From assembly GCF_004358695.1 (NCBI RefSeq), contig NZ_SNAA01000013.1:1-64000 (forward strand): a stretch of DNA of 64,000 bases, given 5' to 3'. Under the pieces are notes generated by a model that saw only the letters and a program-made list of their open reading frames with translations, was not told where the DNA came from and made no database searches. The stretch is from Palleronia sediminis (GTDB taxonomy: Bacteria; Pseudomonadota; Alphaproteobacteria; Rhodobacterales; Rhodobacteraceae). A program made the position numbers and the translations under genes. Each line of letters opens with the position of its first letter. Position 1 is the stretch's first letter. Positions 37,422 to 47,406 of this stretch are shown here, in pieces.

Positions 37422-38143
37422 ATCAACGCCTCGGCGCGGAAACTGACCTCGCGCCCCCGGCCGATGACGAGATGATCGTGCAGCACGATATCGAGCGCCT
37501 TCGCCCCCTCTTCGATCTTGCGGGTCATGGCGATGTCGGCCGATGAGGGCGTGGGATCGCCCGAAGGGTGGTTATGCACCAGGATCAGCGCCTTGGCCCC
37601 GAGTTCCAACGCGCGTTTCAGCACCTCGCGCGGATAGACGGGGACATGATCGACCGTGCCGCCGCCCTGCGCCTCGTCCGCGATCAGGGCGTTCTTCGTA
37701 TCGAGATACAGCACCCGCACCTGTTCGGTATGCCGGTGCGCCATCGTCGTGCGGCAATAATCGAGCAGTTGCTGCCAGCCCGACAGGACAGGCCGGTTCA
37801 TCACGCGGGCGCGGGCCATGCGATGCGCGGTCGCCTCGACGATCTTGAGGTCGGTCGCGACCGAGGGACCGACCCCGTCGATGCCGGTCAGTTGCCGTGG
37901 TTCGGCCGCCAGAACGCCGTTGAGATCGCCAAAGGCGTGCATCAGCGCATGAGCGACCGGTTTCACGTCTCGTCGGGGGATGAAACGGAAGAGCAGCAGT
38001 TCCAGCAGCTCGTAATCGGGAACCGCCTCGGCGCCGCCCTCGCAAAAGCGGGTGCGCAGCCGCTTGCGGTGGTCGGCGAGGTAGGAGGGCGGTCTGGACG
38101 CCGCAACGCCCGTGAAAAGCGGCATCGAATCCGAAAGGTTCAT
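37418..38143 (-). CDS. radC: RadC-family JAB-domain protein
   Basis: A 241-residue RadC. The N-terminal helix-hairpin-helix part (LTGIDGVGPSVATDLK) precedes a JAB/MPN metalloprotease-like domain with the zinc motif LVHNHPSGDPTPSSAD. Despite the name, a DNA-repair role was not upheld in E. coli, and its function remains unclear. Its stop shares the tetranucleotide CTAG with the stop of the convergent PBP-OmpA gene. It begins 52 bp downstream of the dnaJ stop, just past a strong hairpin. Confidence 0.92.
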   Translation of the reverse strand: MNLSDSMPLFTGVAASRPPSYLADHRKRLRTRFCEGGAEAVPDYELLELLLFRFIPRRDVKPVAHALMHAFGDLNGVLAAEPRQLTGIDGVGPSVATDLKIVEATAHRMARARVMNRPVLSGWQQLLDYCRTTMAHRHTEQVRVLYLDTKNALIADEAQGGGTVDHVPVYPREVLKRALELGAKALILVHNHPSGDPTPSSADIAMTRKIEEGAKALDIVLHDHLVIGRGREVSFRAEALI

Positions 38144-38158
38144 GCCGCGAGCATTGCA

Positions 38159-38189
38159 GGCGCGTCTTACCGTCCGGTTAAGACGCGCC
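38159..38189 (-). terminator. Hairpin between dnaJ and radC
   Basis: An 11-bp perfect stem, 38159-38169 with 38179-38189 (GGCGCGTCTTA and its complement), around a 9-nt loop that can itself partly pair. It follows the dnaJ stop by 6 bp in the leftward direction. No T-run follows, so it may terminate only partly or protect the dnaJ 3' end. Confidence 0.55.
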
Positions 38190-38195
38190 GCCCGA

Positions 38196-39347
38196 TCAGC
38201 CTTTCATGCTGTCCCAGAACCCTTTGACGGTCTTGAAAAAGCCCGAGCTTTCCGGGTTGTTGTCCTCGCTCTGACGCTCGAACTCGGCCAGCAGCTCTTT
38301 CTGGCGCTGGGTCAGGTTGACCGGCGTCTCGACATGGATCTCGATGAACATGTCGCCCGAGCCCGTATTGCGCAGATGGGGCATCCCCTTGCCACGCAGG
38401 CGCATCTGCTTGCCCGACTGGCTGCCGGCCGGGATCTTGACGCGGCTGCGCCCGCCGTCGATGGTCGGCACCTCGATATCGCCGCCCATCGCGGCCTTGG
38501 TCATCGAGACCGGCACGCGGCAGAACAGGTTTTCGGCCTCGCGTTGAAAGATCGGGTGATCGGCCACTTCGACGAAGATATAGAGATCGCCCGCAGGTCC
38601 GCCCCGTAGCCCTGCCTCGCCCTCGCCCGAAAGACGGATGCGCGTGCCGGTCTCGACCCCCTTGGGGATGTTGACGTTCAACGCGCGGTCCTTCTTGACG
38701 CGACCGGCCCCGCCGCAGACATGGCAGGGGTTCTTGACGATCTGACCGGCGCCCGAGCAGGTCGGGCAGGTCCGTTCGACGGTAAAGAAACCCTGTTGCG
38801 CCCGAACCTTGCCCATGCCCGAACAGGTCGGGCAGACCGACGGCTCGGCGCCGCCCTCGGCGCCTGTGCCGCTGCATGTGGCGCAGGCGACCGAGCTGGG
38901 GACCGTGATCGTCTTTTGCAGCCCGTGATAGGCCTCGTCGAGCGTCACGCGAAGGTTGTAGCGCAAGTCCGACCCGCGCGTGGCGCGTTGCCCGCCGCCG
39001 CGCCGCTGACCGCCCATGAAATCGCCGAAGAGATCGTCGAACACATCCGAGAAGGCCGAGGCGAAATCGGCCTGTCCCGCGCCGCCGGCATGTCCGCCGG
39101 GGCGTCCGCCACCCATCCCGCCTTCGAAGGCGGCGTGGCCGAACCGGTCATAGGCGGCCTTTTTCTCGGCATCCTTGAGCACCTCGTAGGCCTCGTTCGC
39201 CTCCTTGAAGGACGCTTCGGCCTTGGGGTTGTCGGCATTGCGGTCGGGGTGGAGTTCTTTTGCCTTCTGGCGATACGCGCGCTTGATCTCGTCCGCCGAC
39301 GCGCCCTTGGCGACGCCGAGAACGTCATAGAAATCCCGCTTGGCCAT
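38196..39347 (-). CDS. dnaJ: Chaperone protein DnaJ
   Basis: A 383-residue full-length DnaJ (type I Hsp40), the co-chaperone that delivers substrates to DnaK and stimulates its ATPase. Domain order is a J domain (1-70) with the HPD motif in ELHPDRNAD, a Gly/Phe-rich region (about 75-130), a zinc-finger region with four CxxCxGxG-type repeats (about 148-225), and the C-terminal substrate-binding domains. The gene follows dnaK on the same strand, separated by 73 bp holding a strong hairpin. Confidence 0.98.
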   Translation of the reverse strand: MAKRDFYDVLGVAKGASADEIKRAYRQKAKELHPDRNADNPKAEASFKEANEAYEVLKDAEKKAAYDRFGHAAFEGGMGGGRPGGHAGGAGQADFASAFSDVFDDLFGDFMGGQRRGGGQRATRGSDLRYNLRVTLDEAYHGLQKTITVPSSVACATCSGTGAEGGAEPSVCPTCSGMGKVRAQQGFFTVERTCPTCSGAGQIVKNPCHVCGGAGRVKKDRALNVNIPKGVETGTRIRLSGEGEAGLRGGPAGDLYIFVEVADHPIFQREAENLFCRVPVSMTKAAMGGDIEVPTIDGGRSRVKIPAGSQSGKQMRLRGKGMPHLRNTGSGDMFIEIHVETPVNLTQRQKELLAEFERQSEDNNPESSGFFKTVKGFWDSMKG

Positions 39348-39371
39348 TCCGTTTCATCCTCCGAAACAAAT

Positions 39372-39400
39372 CGGCCGGCCCGATATGGTCGGGCCGGCCG
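39372..39400 (-). promoter_or_regulatory. Intercistronic dnaK-dnaJ hairpin
   Basis: CGGCCGGCCCGA (39372-39383) and TCGGGCCGGCCG (39389-39400) form a perfect 12-bp stem with a 5-nt loop. In the leftward direction it is followed by ATTTGTTT. It lies between the dnaK stop and the dnaJ start, so it can act as a partial terminator or a 3' stabiliser that keeps DnaJ below DnaK. Confidence 0.7.
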
Positions 39401-39420
39401 CTGGAGCGTTCGTGCCGCCC

Positions 39421-41343
<1,923 letters not shown>

Positions 41344-41428
41344 TGCTCTTGATCCTCTTCTCTAGGCGATGTTCGTGCGGTCCGGCCCGTTATGGCGCCG
41401 GCCCGGCGATCCCTGTGATGTGGGCGAT

Positions 41429-41493
41429 ACCGGGGGGGCGACCCCCTGTCCGGTGTCCTCGGGTATATAGGAAGGCGGTTTTTGGCCTGCAAG
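41429..41493 (-). promoter_or_regulatory. Sigma-32 (RpoH)-type promoter of dnaK with a 5' hairpin
   Basis: Read leftward, CTTG (complement of 41490-41493), 18 bp, CCTATAT (complement of 41465-41471) matches the alphaproteobacterial RpoH consensus CTTG-N17/18-CYTATnT exactly. Transcription would start near 41458, giving a leader of about 115 nt. The first 30 nt can fold into a hairpin made of ACCGG/CCGGT (41429-41433 with 41450-41454) and GGGGG/CCCCC (41434-41438 with 41442-41446), with a 3-nt bulge. The hairpin is far from the ribosome site, so it is more likely to affect mRNA stability than to act as a thermometer. Confidence 0.75.
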
Positions 41494-41566
41494 CCGTCCG
41501 AATTGAACCGGCCGGGGGATTCTGCCCTTGTGTTTCCCCGAGGCTGCAACGCGCCGCGGCCGCGGG

Positions 41567-42388
41567 CTAGCGTCCGGCGTCCCAGCTCATCGAGGCATGG
41601 CGGCGCGTATAGAACTCGCCCATGAGGCCGATCATCAGCAGAACCAGCGATACGACGACCGGATAGACGAGGTTCGAGTTGTGCGGGAAATAGTTGACGA
41701 AGGTGAACCCCCGCGCCTGGTCGATGGCGTGAAACAGCGGATTCCAGTCGAACCACGCGATCATGTAGCCCGGCAGCGAATTGGCTACGAACATCTTGCC
41801 CGAGGCGATCATGCTGGCGCGCTGGTAGATCGTCGCCGCGGTCGAGGTGAAATTGGGCAGCCACGGCTTGAGCGCATAGAGGCACAGCCCGATGGCCGCG
41901 CCCGAGAACCACGCCAGCAGGACCATCCCCAGCGATCCGTGCCAGTTGTGGATCGTGATCGGCCCCCAGATGACGTGATAGACATAGACCACGAGGATCA
42001 TCGACAGCATCTGGACATACAACGCCCCCAGCGCGGCGGCGCCCACGGCGATGATCGTGTTCATGGGGCGGTGTTTCATCATGGCCGATGACGGCCCCTC
42101 GGCCCCGGCGATGGCCGAGACGGTGCGGGTGTGGACCATGAACAGGAAGATCCCCGTCATAATGTACAACAGGAAATCGCCCCTGAGCGCCGATCCGCGC
42201 AGCCCCAGCACCGAGAACATGATGTAGAACGCCCCGACGAACACCACGGTCTGGAGGATGTTCAGCCCGATCGCCATGAGCGCGTTGGAATGGGTCTTGC
42301 GAACGTTGCGGACGGTGTTGTGGTAGATGAGTTCCAGCACGCCGACGGCACCGCCCATCCGTGTCGCGTGTCGCGTCTGCTGAAACAT
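41567..42388 (-). CDS. ABC-2 type polysaccharide-export permease (KpsM-like)
   Basis: A 273-residue inner-membrane permease with about six hydrophobic helices, of the ABC-2 family that exports capsule or O-antigen chains (KpsM/Wzm). LNILQTVVFVGAFYIMFSVLG and the C-terminal YPVVVSLVLLMIGLMGEFY are membrane segments, and HRPMNTIIAVGAA matches the family. The ATG at 42388 is used; an in-frame start 42 bp upstream is possible. No partner ATPase (KpsT) or KpsE-like gene adjoins it, so the transporter must be completed from elsewhere. Its neighbours across the divergent promoter are sugar-nucleotide genes. Confidence 0.85.
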   Translation of the reverse strand: MFQQTRHATRMGGAVGVLELIYHNTVRNVRKTHSNALMAIGLNILQTVVFVGAFYIMFSVLGLRGSALRGDFLLYIMTGIFLFMVHTRTVSAIAGAEGPSSAMMKHRPMNTIIAVGAAALGALYVQMLSMILVVYVYHVIWGPITIHNWHGSLGMVLLAWFSGAAIGLCLYALKPWLPNFTSTAATIYQRASMIASGKMFVANSLPGYMIAWFDWNPLFHAIDQARGFTFVNYFPHNSNLVYPVVVSLVLLMIGLMGEFYTRRHASMSWDAGR

Positions 42389-42513
42389 GGAAATTACCCG
42401 ATCCCGGTCTGCGGCGTTTCGTACACGCAAATCTTGTTGTTTTCTTGACGCTGGATCATAAGGACCGCACGCCCCAGGGGCAACGGCCCCGCAATGACAT
42501 CGGAGGGAGCGGT

Positions 42514-43317
42514 TTGGACCACGACGTTCTTCAGCGGACCATGCGTCGGCTCGCGCTCGAAGCGGGCGACGCCATCATGGAGATCTACGGCGCCGACGAT
42601 TTCGAGGTAAAGACGAAAAGCGACGCGAGCCCCGTGACCGAGGCCGACGAGGCCGCGGATGCGCTGATCTCGGCCGGGCTGCGCGCGGCCTTTCCCGACA
42701 CGCCGCTCGTTACCGAGGAACAGGCGGCGAGCCACGGCCAGGACGTCGCGACCTTTCTCATCGTCGATCCGCTCGACGGCACGAAGGAATTCGTCAAGCG
42801 CCGCGGGGATTTCACCGTCAACATCGCCTATGTCGAGAACGGCGTGCCGATCCGGGGCGTCGTCTATGCGCCGGCCAAGGGACGGCTCTTCTATACCGAG
42901 GCCGACGGCCGCGCGGTCGAAGAGACCGGCGATCTGGCCAAGGACGCGCCGGGCGAGACGCGCGCCCTGACGGTCGCGACGCCGGACGATGGCGCGCTGC
43001 GCGTCGTGGCCTCTAAAAGTCACCGCGATGCAGCGACCGACGACTATATCGGCCGCTACAACGTGGCCGACGTGAAAAGCGCGGGGTCCTCGCTCAAGTT
43101 CTGCCTCGTCGCCACCGGCGAGGCCGATTTCTATCCGCGCCTCGGGCGCACGATGGAATGGGACACCGCCGCTGGCCATGCCGTTCTGGCAGGGGCGGGC
43201 GGGCAGGTCGTCCGCTTCGACGATCATGCGCCCCTGGCCTATGGCAAGCCGGGTTTCGAGAATCCGTTTTTCATCGCACTAGTTCCGGGCGTGACGCTCA
43301 GGCCCTCCGCGGCCTGA
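42514..43317 (+). CDS. cysQ: 3'(2'),5'-bisphosphate nucleotidase (CysQ)
   Basis: A 267-residue inositol-monophosphatase-fold enzyme that hydrolyses PAP (adenosine 3',5'-bisphosphate) to AMP. Metal-binding motifs LVTEEQ, DPLDGTKEF and the late EWDTAAGHAVL are present, with the CysQ-type extended EFVKRRGDFTVNIA. PAP is left over from PAPS-dependent sulfation, so the predicted sulfotransferase at 49102 would need this enzyme. The start is TTG at 42514, supported by GGAGGGA ending 5 bases upstream; an ATG at 42541 is the alternative. It leads a rightward run into galU and galE. Confidence 0.9.
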   Translation: MDHDVLQRTMRRLALEAGDAIMEIYGADDFEVKTKSDASPVTEADEAADALISAGLRAAFPDTPLVTEEQAASHGQDVATFLIVDPLDGTKEFVKRRGDFTVNIAYVENGVPIRGVVYAPAKGRLFYTEADGRAVEETGDLAKDAPGETRALTVATPDDGALRVVASKSHRDAATDDYIGRYNVADVKSAGSSLKFCLVATGEADFYPRLGRTMEWDTAAGHAVLAGAGGQVVRFDDHAPLAYGKPGFENPFFIALVPGVTLRPSAA

Positions 43318-43355
43318 CGCGCCATCGTCACGACAGCTCAACCCCAGGATACCCC

Positions 43356-44246
43356 ATGACATCAAAAGTCACGAAAGCCGTATTTCCCGTCGCCGGGCTT
43401 GGAACGCGCTTCTTGCCCGCGACCAAGTCGATCCCGAAAGAGATCATGACGCTCGTCGACCGTCCGCTGATCCAATACGCCATCGACGAGGCGCGCGCGG
43501 CGGGGATCACGGATTTCATCTTCGTGACGTCGCGCGGGAAATCGGCGCTCGAGGATTATTTCGACCTCGCCCCCGAGCTCGAGGCCGCGCTCAAGCAAAA
43601 GGGCAAGCACGCGCTGCTCGAGACGCTCGAGCATACGAACATGCCGTCGGGCGCGATTTCGTATGTGCGTCAGCAATCGGCGATGGGGCTCGGTCACGCG
43701 GTCTGGTGCGCGCGGCGCCTGATCGGCGACGAACCTTTTGCCGTGATCCTGCCCGATGACGTGATCGCCGCGGATACGGCCTGCCTCAAGCAGATGGTCG
43801 ATGCCCATGCCGAGGTCGGCGGCTGCATGATGGCCGCCATGGAAGTTCCCGCCGACAAGGCCTCGGCCTACGGGATTCTCGATGTCGAGGCGAACGGAAG
43901 CGACGTGATGCAGGTCAAGGGCATGGTCGAAAAGCCCGAGCCCGGCGAGGCGCCGTCGAACCTTGCCGTGATCGGGCGCTATATCCTGACGCCCGACGTT
44001 CTCGACGCGCTCGACGGGCAGGAGGCCGGCAAGGGCGGCGAGATCCAGTTGACCGACGCGATCGCGCAGCAGATCGGCAAGACGCCGGGCGTCACCGGCC
44101 TCAAGTTCAAGGGCGAGCGGTTCGATTGCGGGTCCAAGACCGGGTTCCTGACGGCGACCGTCGCATTCGGCCTGCGCCGCCCCGAACTGCGCGACGAGCT
44201 GGCCGCCTTCATCCGCGACCTCGACGACAGCCGGCTCGGGCGCTAG
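43356..44246 (+). CDS. galU: UTP-glucose-1-phosphate uridylyltransferase
   Basis: A 296-residue GalU that makes UDP-glucose from UTP and glucose 1-phosphate. The nucleotide-binding PVAGLGTRFLPATKSIPKEI, VTSRGKSALEDYFD and VEKPEPGEAPSNLAVIGRY blocks are diagnostic. UDP-glucose feeds cell-surface polysaccharides and, through GalE, UDP-galactose. The ATG at 43356 has AGGAT upstream. It is 38 bp after cysQ and 4 bp before galE. Confidence 0.97.
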   Translation: MTSKVTKAVFPVAGLGTRFLPATKSIPKEIMTLVDRPLIQYAIDEARAAGITDFIFVTSRGKSALEDYFDLAPELEAALKQKGKHALLETLEHTNMPSGAISYVRQQSAMGLGHAVWCARRLIGDEPFAVILPDDVIAADTACLKQMVDAHAEVGGCMMAAMEVPADKASAYGILDVEANGSDVMQVKGMVEKPEPGEAPSNLAVIGRYILTPDVLDALDGQEAGKGGEIQLTDAIAQQIGKTPGVTGLKFKGERFDCGSKTGFLTATVAFGLRRPELRDELAAFIRDLDDSRLGR

Positions 44247-44250
44247 GCGC

Positions 44251-45234
44251 GTGGGGCGCATCCTGGTCACCGGGGGGGCGGGCTATATCGGCTCCCATGC
44301 CTGCAAGGCGCTGGTGTCCGCGGGACACGAGCCCGTCACGATCGACAACCTGTCCGTCGGCTGGCGTGACGCCGTCAAGTTCGGCCCGTTCGAGCAGGTG
44401 GACCTGCTCGACGCCGAGGCGCTCGACCGGGTGTTCGCGCAGTACCGGCCCGACGCGGTGATGCATTTCGCCGCCCTGTCGGATGTCGGCCAATCCGTGC
44501 GCGACCCCGGCGCCTACTGGCTGAACAACGTCCTGGGATCGCTGCGGCTGATCGAGGCGGCGGTCCGGGCCGGGTGCCTCGACTTCGTCTTTTCCTCGAC
44601 CTGCGCCGTCTATGGCGACCAGGACGGCATCGTGCTGGACGAAACCTGCGCGCTGCGGCCGATCAACGCCTATGGGGCCTCGAAACTCGCCGTCGAGCAC
44701 ATGCTGCGCGATTTCGGCGCCGCCCACGGGATGCGGTCGGTCGCGTTCCGATATTTCAACGTTGCGGGTGCTTCGTCCGATGGCGATGTGGGCGAGTTCC
44801 ACCGCCCCGAGACGCACCTGATCCCCATCGTGCTTCAGGCGGCGGCGGGCGAGCGGGCGTCGGTCACGATCCATGGCGAGGATTACGACACGCCCGACGG
44901 CACCTGCGTGCGCGATTACGTCCATGTCATGGACCTGGTCGAGGCGCATGTCGCCGGGCTCGACCGCCTGGCGCGGGGCGGCGACAGCGCGGTGTTCAAC
45001 CTCGGGACGGGTAAGGGCTATTCGGTCCGGCAGGTGATCGACCACGCCGCCGCGGTCACGGGGCGTGCCGTCCCGGTCGAAACCGGTCCGCGCCGGCAGG
45101 GCGACGCGACGGCACTGGTCTCGGGCAGCACGCGCGCCGAGCGCGACCTGGGGTGGCGGCCGACGCGGTCGAACCTCGAGACGATGATCGCCGACGCCTG
45201 GGCATGGCACCGGACCGGACATTACCAGGGGTGA
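44251..45234 (+). CDS. galE: UDP-glucose 4-epimerase
   Basis: A 327-residue short-chain dehydrogenase-fold epimerase interconverting UDP-glucose and UDP-galactose. The NAD loop GGAGYIGSH, the catalytic Ser/Thr before Tyr144-region YGASK, FRYFNVAGA and the late CVRDYVHVMDL block are all typical of GalE. The start is GTG, 4 bp after the galU stop, and the stop overlaps the first GT2 gene as GTGA. This chain of tight junctions makes the UDP-sugar genes and the glycosyltransferases one operon. Confidence 0.95.
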   Translation: MGRILVTGGAGYIGSHACKALVSAGHEPVTIDNLSVGWRDAVKFGPFEQVDLLDAEALDRVFAQYRPDAVMHFAALSDVGQSVRDPGAYWLNNVLGSLRLIEAAVRAGCLDFVFSSTCAVYGDQDGIVLDETCALRPINAYGASKLAVEHMLRDFGAAHGMRSVAFRYFNVAGASSDGDVGEFHRPETHLIPIVLQAAAGERASVTIHGEDYDTPDGTCVRDYVHVMDLVEAHVAGLDRLARGGDSAVFNLGTGKGYSVRQVIDHAAAVTGRAVPVETGPRRQGDATALVSGSTRAERDLGWRPTRSNLETMIADAWAWHRTGHYQG

Positions 45235-46295
45235 TCCGCGGGGGCGGCTCTCCCGGCGCCGACCCGGCGGCCCCGTCCCCGCCCCCCGACCTGCGCACCG
45301 CCTATCGGTTGCGGTGGAGGCGCCGAAGGCTGCTTGCGCGCGCCATTGCCAAACGCCGCCAGATCGTGCCGGTGGTGGACCGGACCCGAACCATCGCGCC
45401 CGATGCCATCCTGTGTTTCCTGTGCGTGCGCAACGAGGCGCAGCGCCTGCCCTGGTTCCTGCGCCATACCCGCGCGCTGGGCGTGGCGCATTTCCTGGCC
45501 GTCGACAATGACAGCACCGACGGCACGGCCGAACTGCTGGCGGGGGCCGATGACGTTTCGCTGTGGCGGACGGGCGCATCCTACAGGCTGTCGCGTTTCG
45601 GGCTGGACTGGCTGACATGGCTGATGATCCGACACGGCCATGGGCATTGGTGCCTGACGCTGGATGCGGACGAATTGCTGGTCTATCCGAACTGGCCCAC
45701 CCGCCCCCTGCAAGCCCTGACCGAATGGCTCGACGCCTCGGGGCGCGAAATGATGGGCGCGCTGATGCTCGACCTTTATCCGCGCGGCCCGGTGGGCGAT
45801 GCGCCTTATGCGGCGGGCGACGATCCGACCGATATCCTGCACTGGTTCGACGCCGGGAACCACATGATCCGCCGGCAGGCGCCCATGGGCAATCTCTGGG
45901 TGCAGGGCGGGCCGCGCGCGCGGGCCTTTTTCGCAGCCGAACCCAGACGCGCGCCGACGCTGCAAAAGGTGCCGCTGGTGAAATGGAACCGCCGCTATGT
46001 CTATGTGAACTCGACCCACGCGGCGCTGCCGCGGCGGCTCAACGCGATCTATGACGAGACCGGCGGAGAAGAGGTGACGGGGCTCTTGCTGCATACCAAG
46101 TTCCTCGATCAGATCGTCGAGAAATCGCAGGAGGAGCTGATGCGCGGCCAGCATTTCGCCAATTCGGCGCTATACACCGAATATTATCGCCGCATCATCG
46201 AGAACCCGACCCTGTGGACGCCCCGCTCCACCCGGTTGCGGGGCTGGCGCCATCTCGAGGCGCTTGGCCTCATGTCGCGGGGCGGGTGGATCTGA
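45231..46295 (+). CDS. GT2-type glycosyltransferase, paralog 1
   Basis: A 354-residue glycosyltransferase of family 2 (the Glyco_tranf_2_4 type). The nucleotide-sugar fold shows CVRNEAQRLPWFLRH, DNDSTDGTAE and the metal-binding LDADELLVYP. WVQGGPRARAFF and VPLVKWNRRYVYVNSTH follow in the acceptor half. Its donor and acceptor sugars are unknown. The start is a GTG in the GTGA overlap with galE. The N terminus is Pro/Gly-rich and then Arg-rich before the catalytic domain. It is clearly a paralog of the next gene, aligned along nearly its whole length. Confidence 0.85.
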   Translation: MIRGGGSPGADPAAPSPPPDLRTAYRLRWRRRRLLARAIAKRRQIVPVVDRTRTIAPDAILCFLCVRNEAQRLPWFLRHTRALGVAHFLAVDNDSTDGTAELLAGADDVSLWRTGASYRLSRFGLDWLTWLMIRHGHGHWCLTLDADELLVYPNWPTRPLQALTEWLDASGREMMGALMLDLYPRGPVGDAPYAAGDDPTDILHWFDAGNHMIRRQAPMGNLWVQGGPRARAFFAAEPRRAPTLQKVPLVKWNRRYVYVNSTHAALPRRLNAIYDETGGEEVTGLLLHTKFLDQIVEKSQEELMRGQHFANSALYTEYYRRIIENPTLWTPRSTRLRGWRHLEALGLMSRGGWI

Positions 46296-46395
46296 TCGTG
46301 CGGGACTGTGACGGCGGGGGGCGGTGTGATATGGCGGTCCGGGGAAAGCCCGGCACAAGCACCGGGCACCAAGGCACGAATGCGGAGGCGGGGCG

Positions 46396-47406
46396 GTGAG
46401 CGCGTTCAAGGCAATCCGGCTGGGGCTGCGCCGGCGGCGATGGTATTACCGCGCCATCCGCAAGCGCCGCGACCTGACCCGCGTCAAGCAGCGTACCCGG
46501 AAAATCCGGCCGGGCGATACGCTGGTCATGTCGACGCTGCGCAACGAACGCATCCGCCTGCCGTTCTTCCTGGCCTATTACCGCGGTATCGGCGTCGATC
46601 ATTTCCTTTTCGTCGATAACGGCAGCACGGATGGCAGCGCCGAATACCTCGCCGGCCAGCCCGACTGCTCGGTCTGGCGCACCGAGGCCAGTTACCGGCG
46701 GTCGCGGTTCGGGGTCGACTGGCTGAACTGGCTCGGCCGGCGCTATTGCTGTGGCCACTGGGTGCTGTGCGTCGATGTCGACGAGTTCTTCGTCTATCCG
46801 TTCTGCGACACCCGGCCCCTGCGCGCGCTGACCGACTGGCTCGACGCGACCGAGATCCGGTCTTTCGGTGCCATGCTGCTCGACATGTATCCCAAGGGCG
46901 ACCTCGCGCAGGCCGCCTATTCCGAGGGGCAGAACCCGATCGAGATCGCCTCGTGGTTCGACGCGGGCAATTACACGATCTCGCGCAACTGGGATTACTC
47001 GAGCCTGTGGATACAGGGCGGGCCGCGGGCGCGCGTATTTTTTGCCGACCGGCCCAAGCTGGCGCCCGCGCTGAACAAGGTGCCGCTGGTGAAATGGCGC
47101 CGCGGCGTGGTGTTCGCCAGCTCGACCCATATGCTGTTGCCGCGGGGACTGAACCTCGTCTTCGACGATCAGGGCGGCGAAAAGGCCTGCGGCGTACTGC
47201 TCCATGCCAAGTTTCTCGACGTGTTCGCCGGGCGCGCCGACGAAGAGGCCGCCCGCGCCGAGCATTACGGCGAGGGGCGGGAGTACAAGGCCTATGCCGA
47301 TCGGATGGCCGAGCGCCCGCAATTCTGGTGCAAGTGGTCCGAGCGCTACATCAACTGGCGGCAGCTCGAGATCCTGGGCCTGATGTCCAAGGGCAATTGG
47401 GCATGA
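46396..47406 (+). CDS. GT2-type glycosyltransferase, paralog 2
   Basis: A 336-residue paralog of the preceding enzyme, with TLRNERIRLPFFLAYY, DNGSTDGSAE, metal motif VDVDEFFVYP, WIQGGPRARVFF and VPLVKWRRG at matching places. Paralogs kept side by side usually add successive sugars or use different acceptors. The start is GTG with GGAGG 10 bases upstream. The 100 bp between the two GT2 genes contains a 6-bp inverted repeat (46348-46353 with 46362-46367). The stop overlaps the next gene as ATGA. Confidence 0.85.
   Translation: MSAFKAIRLGLRRRRWYYRAIRKRRDLTRVKQRTRKIRPGDTLVMSTLRNERIRLPFFLAYYRGIGVDHFLFVDNGSTDGSAEYLAGQPDCSVWRTEASYRRSRFGVDWLNWLGRRYCCGHWVLCVDVDEFFVYPFCDTRPLRALTDWLDATEIRSFGAMLLDMYPKGDLAQAAYSEGQNPIEIASWFDAGNYTISRNWDYSSLWIQGGPRARVFFADRPKLAPALNKVPLVKWRRGVVFASSTHMLLPRGLNLVFDDQGGEKACGVLLHAKFLDVFAGRADEEAARAEHYGEGREYKAYADRMAERPQFWCKWSERYINWRQLEILGLMSKGNWA

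Noticed and set aside
41429-41454. RNA thermometer for dnaK
   Set aside because: The hairpin is near the 5' end, about 85 nt from the start codon. It does not cover the ribosome site and is too GC-rich to melt at heat-shock temperature.
41344-41566. CIRCE (HrcA) operator before dnaK
   Set aside because: No TTAGCACTC-N9-GAGTGCTAA dyad is present. The sigma-32 type promoter explains regulation.
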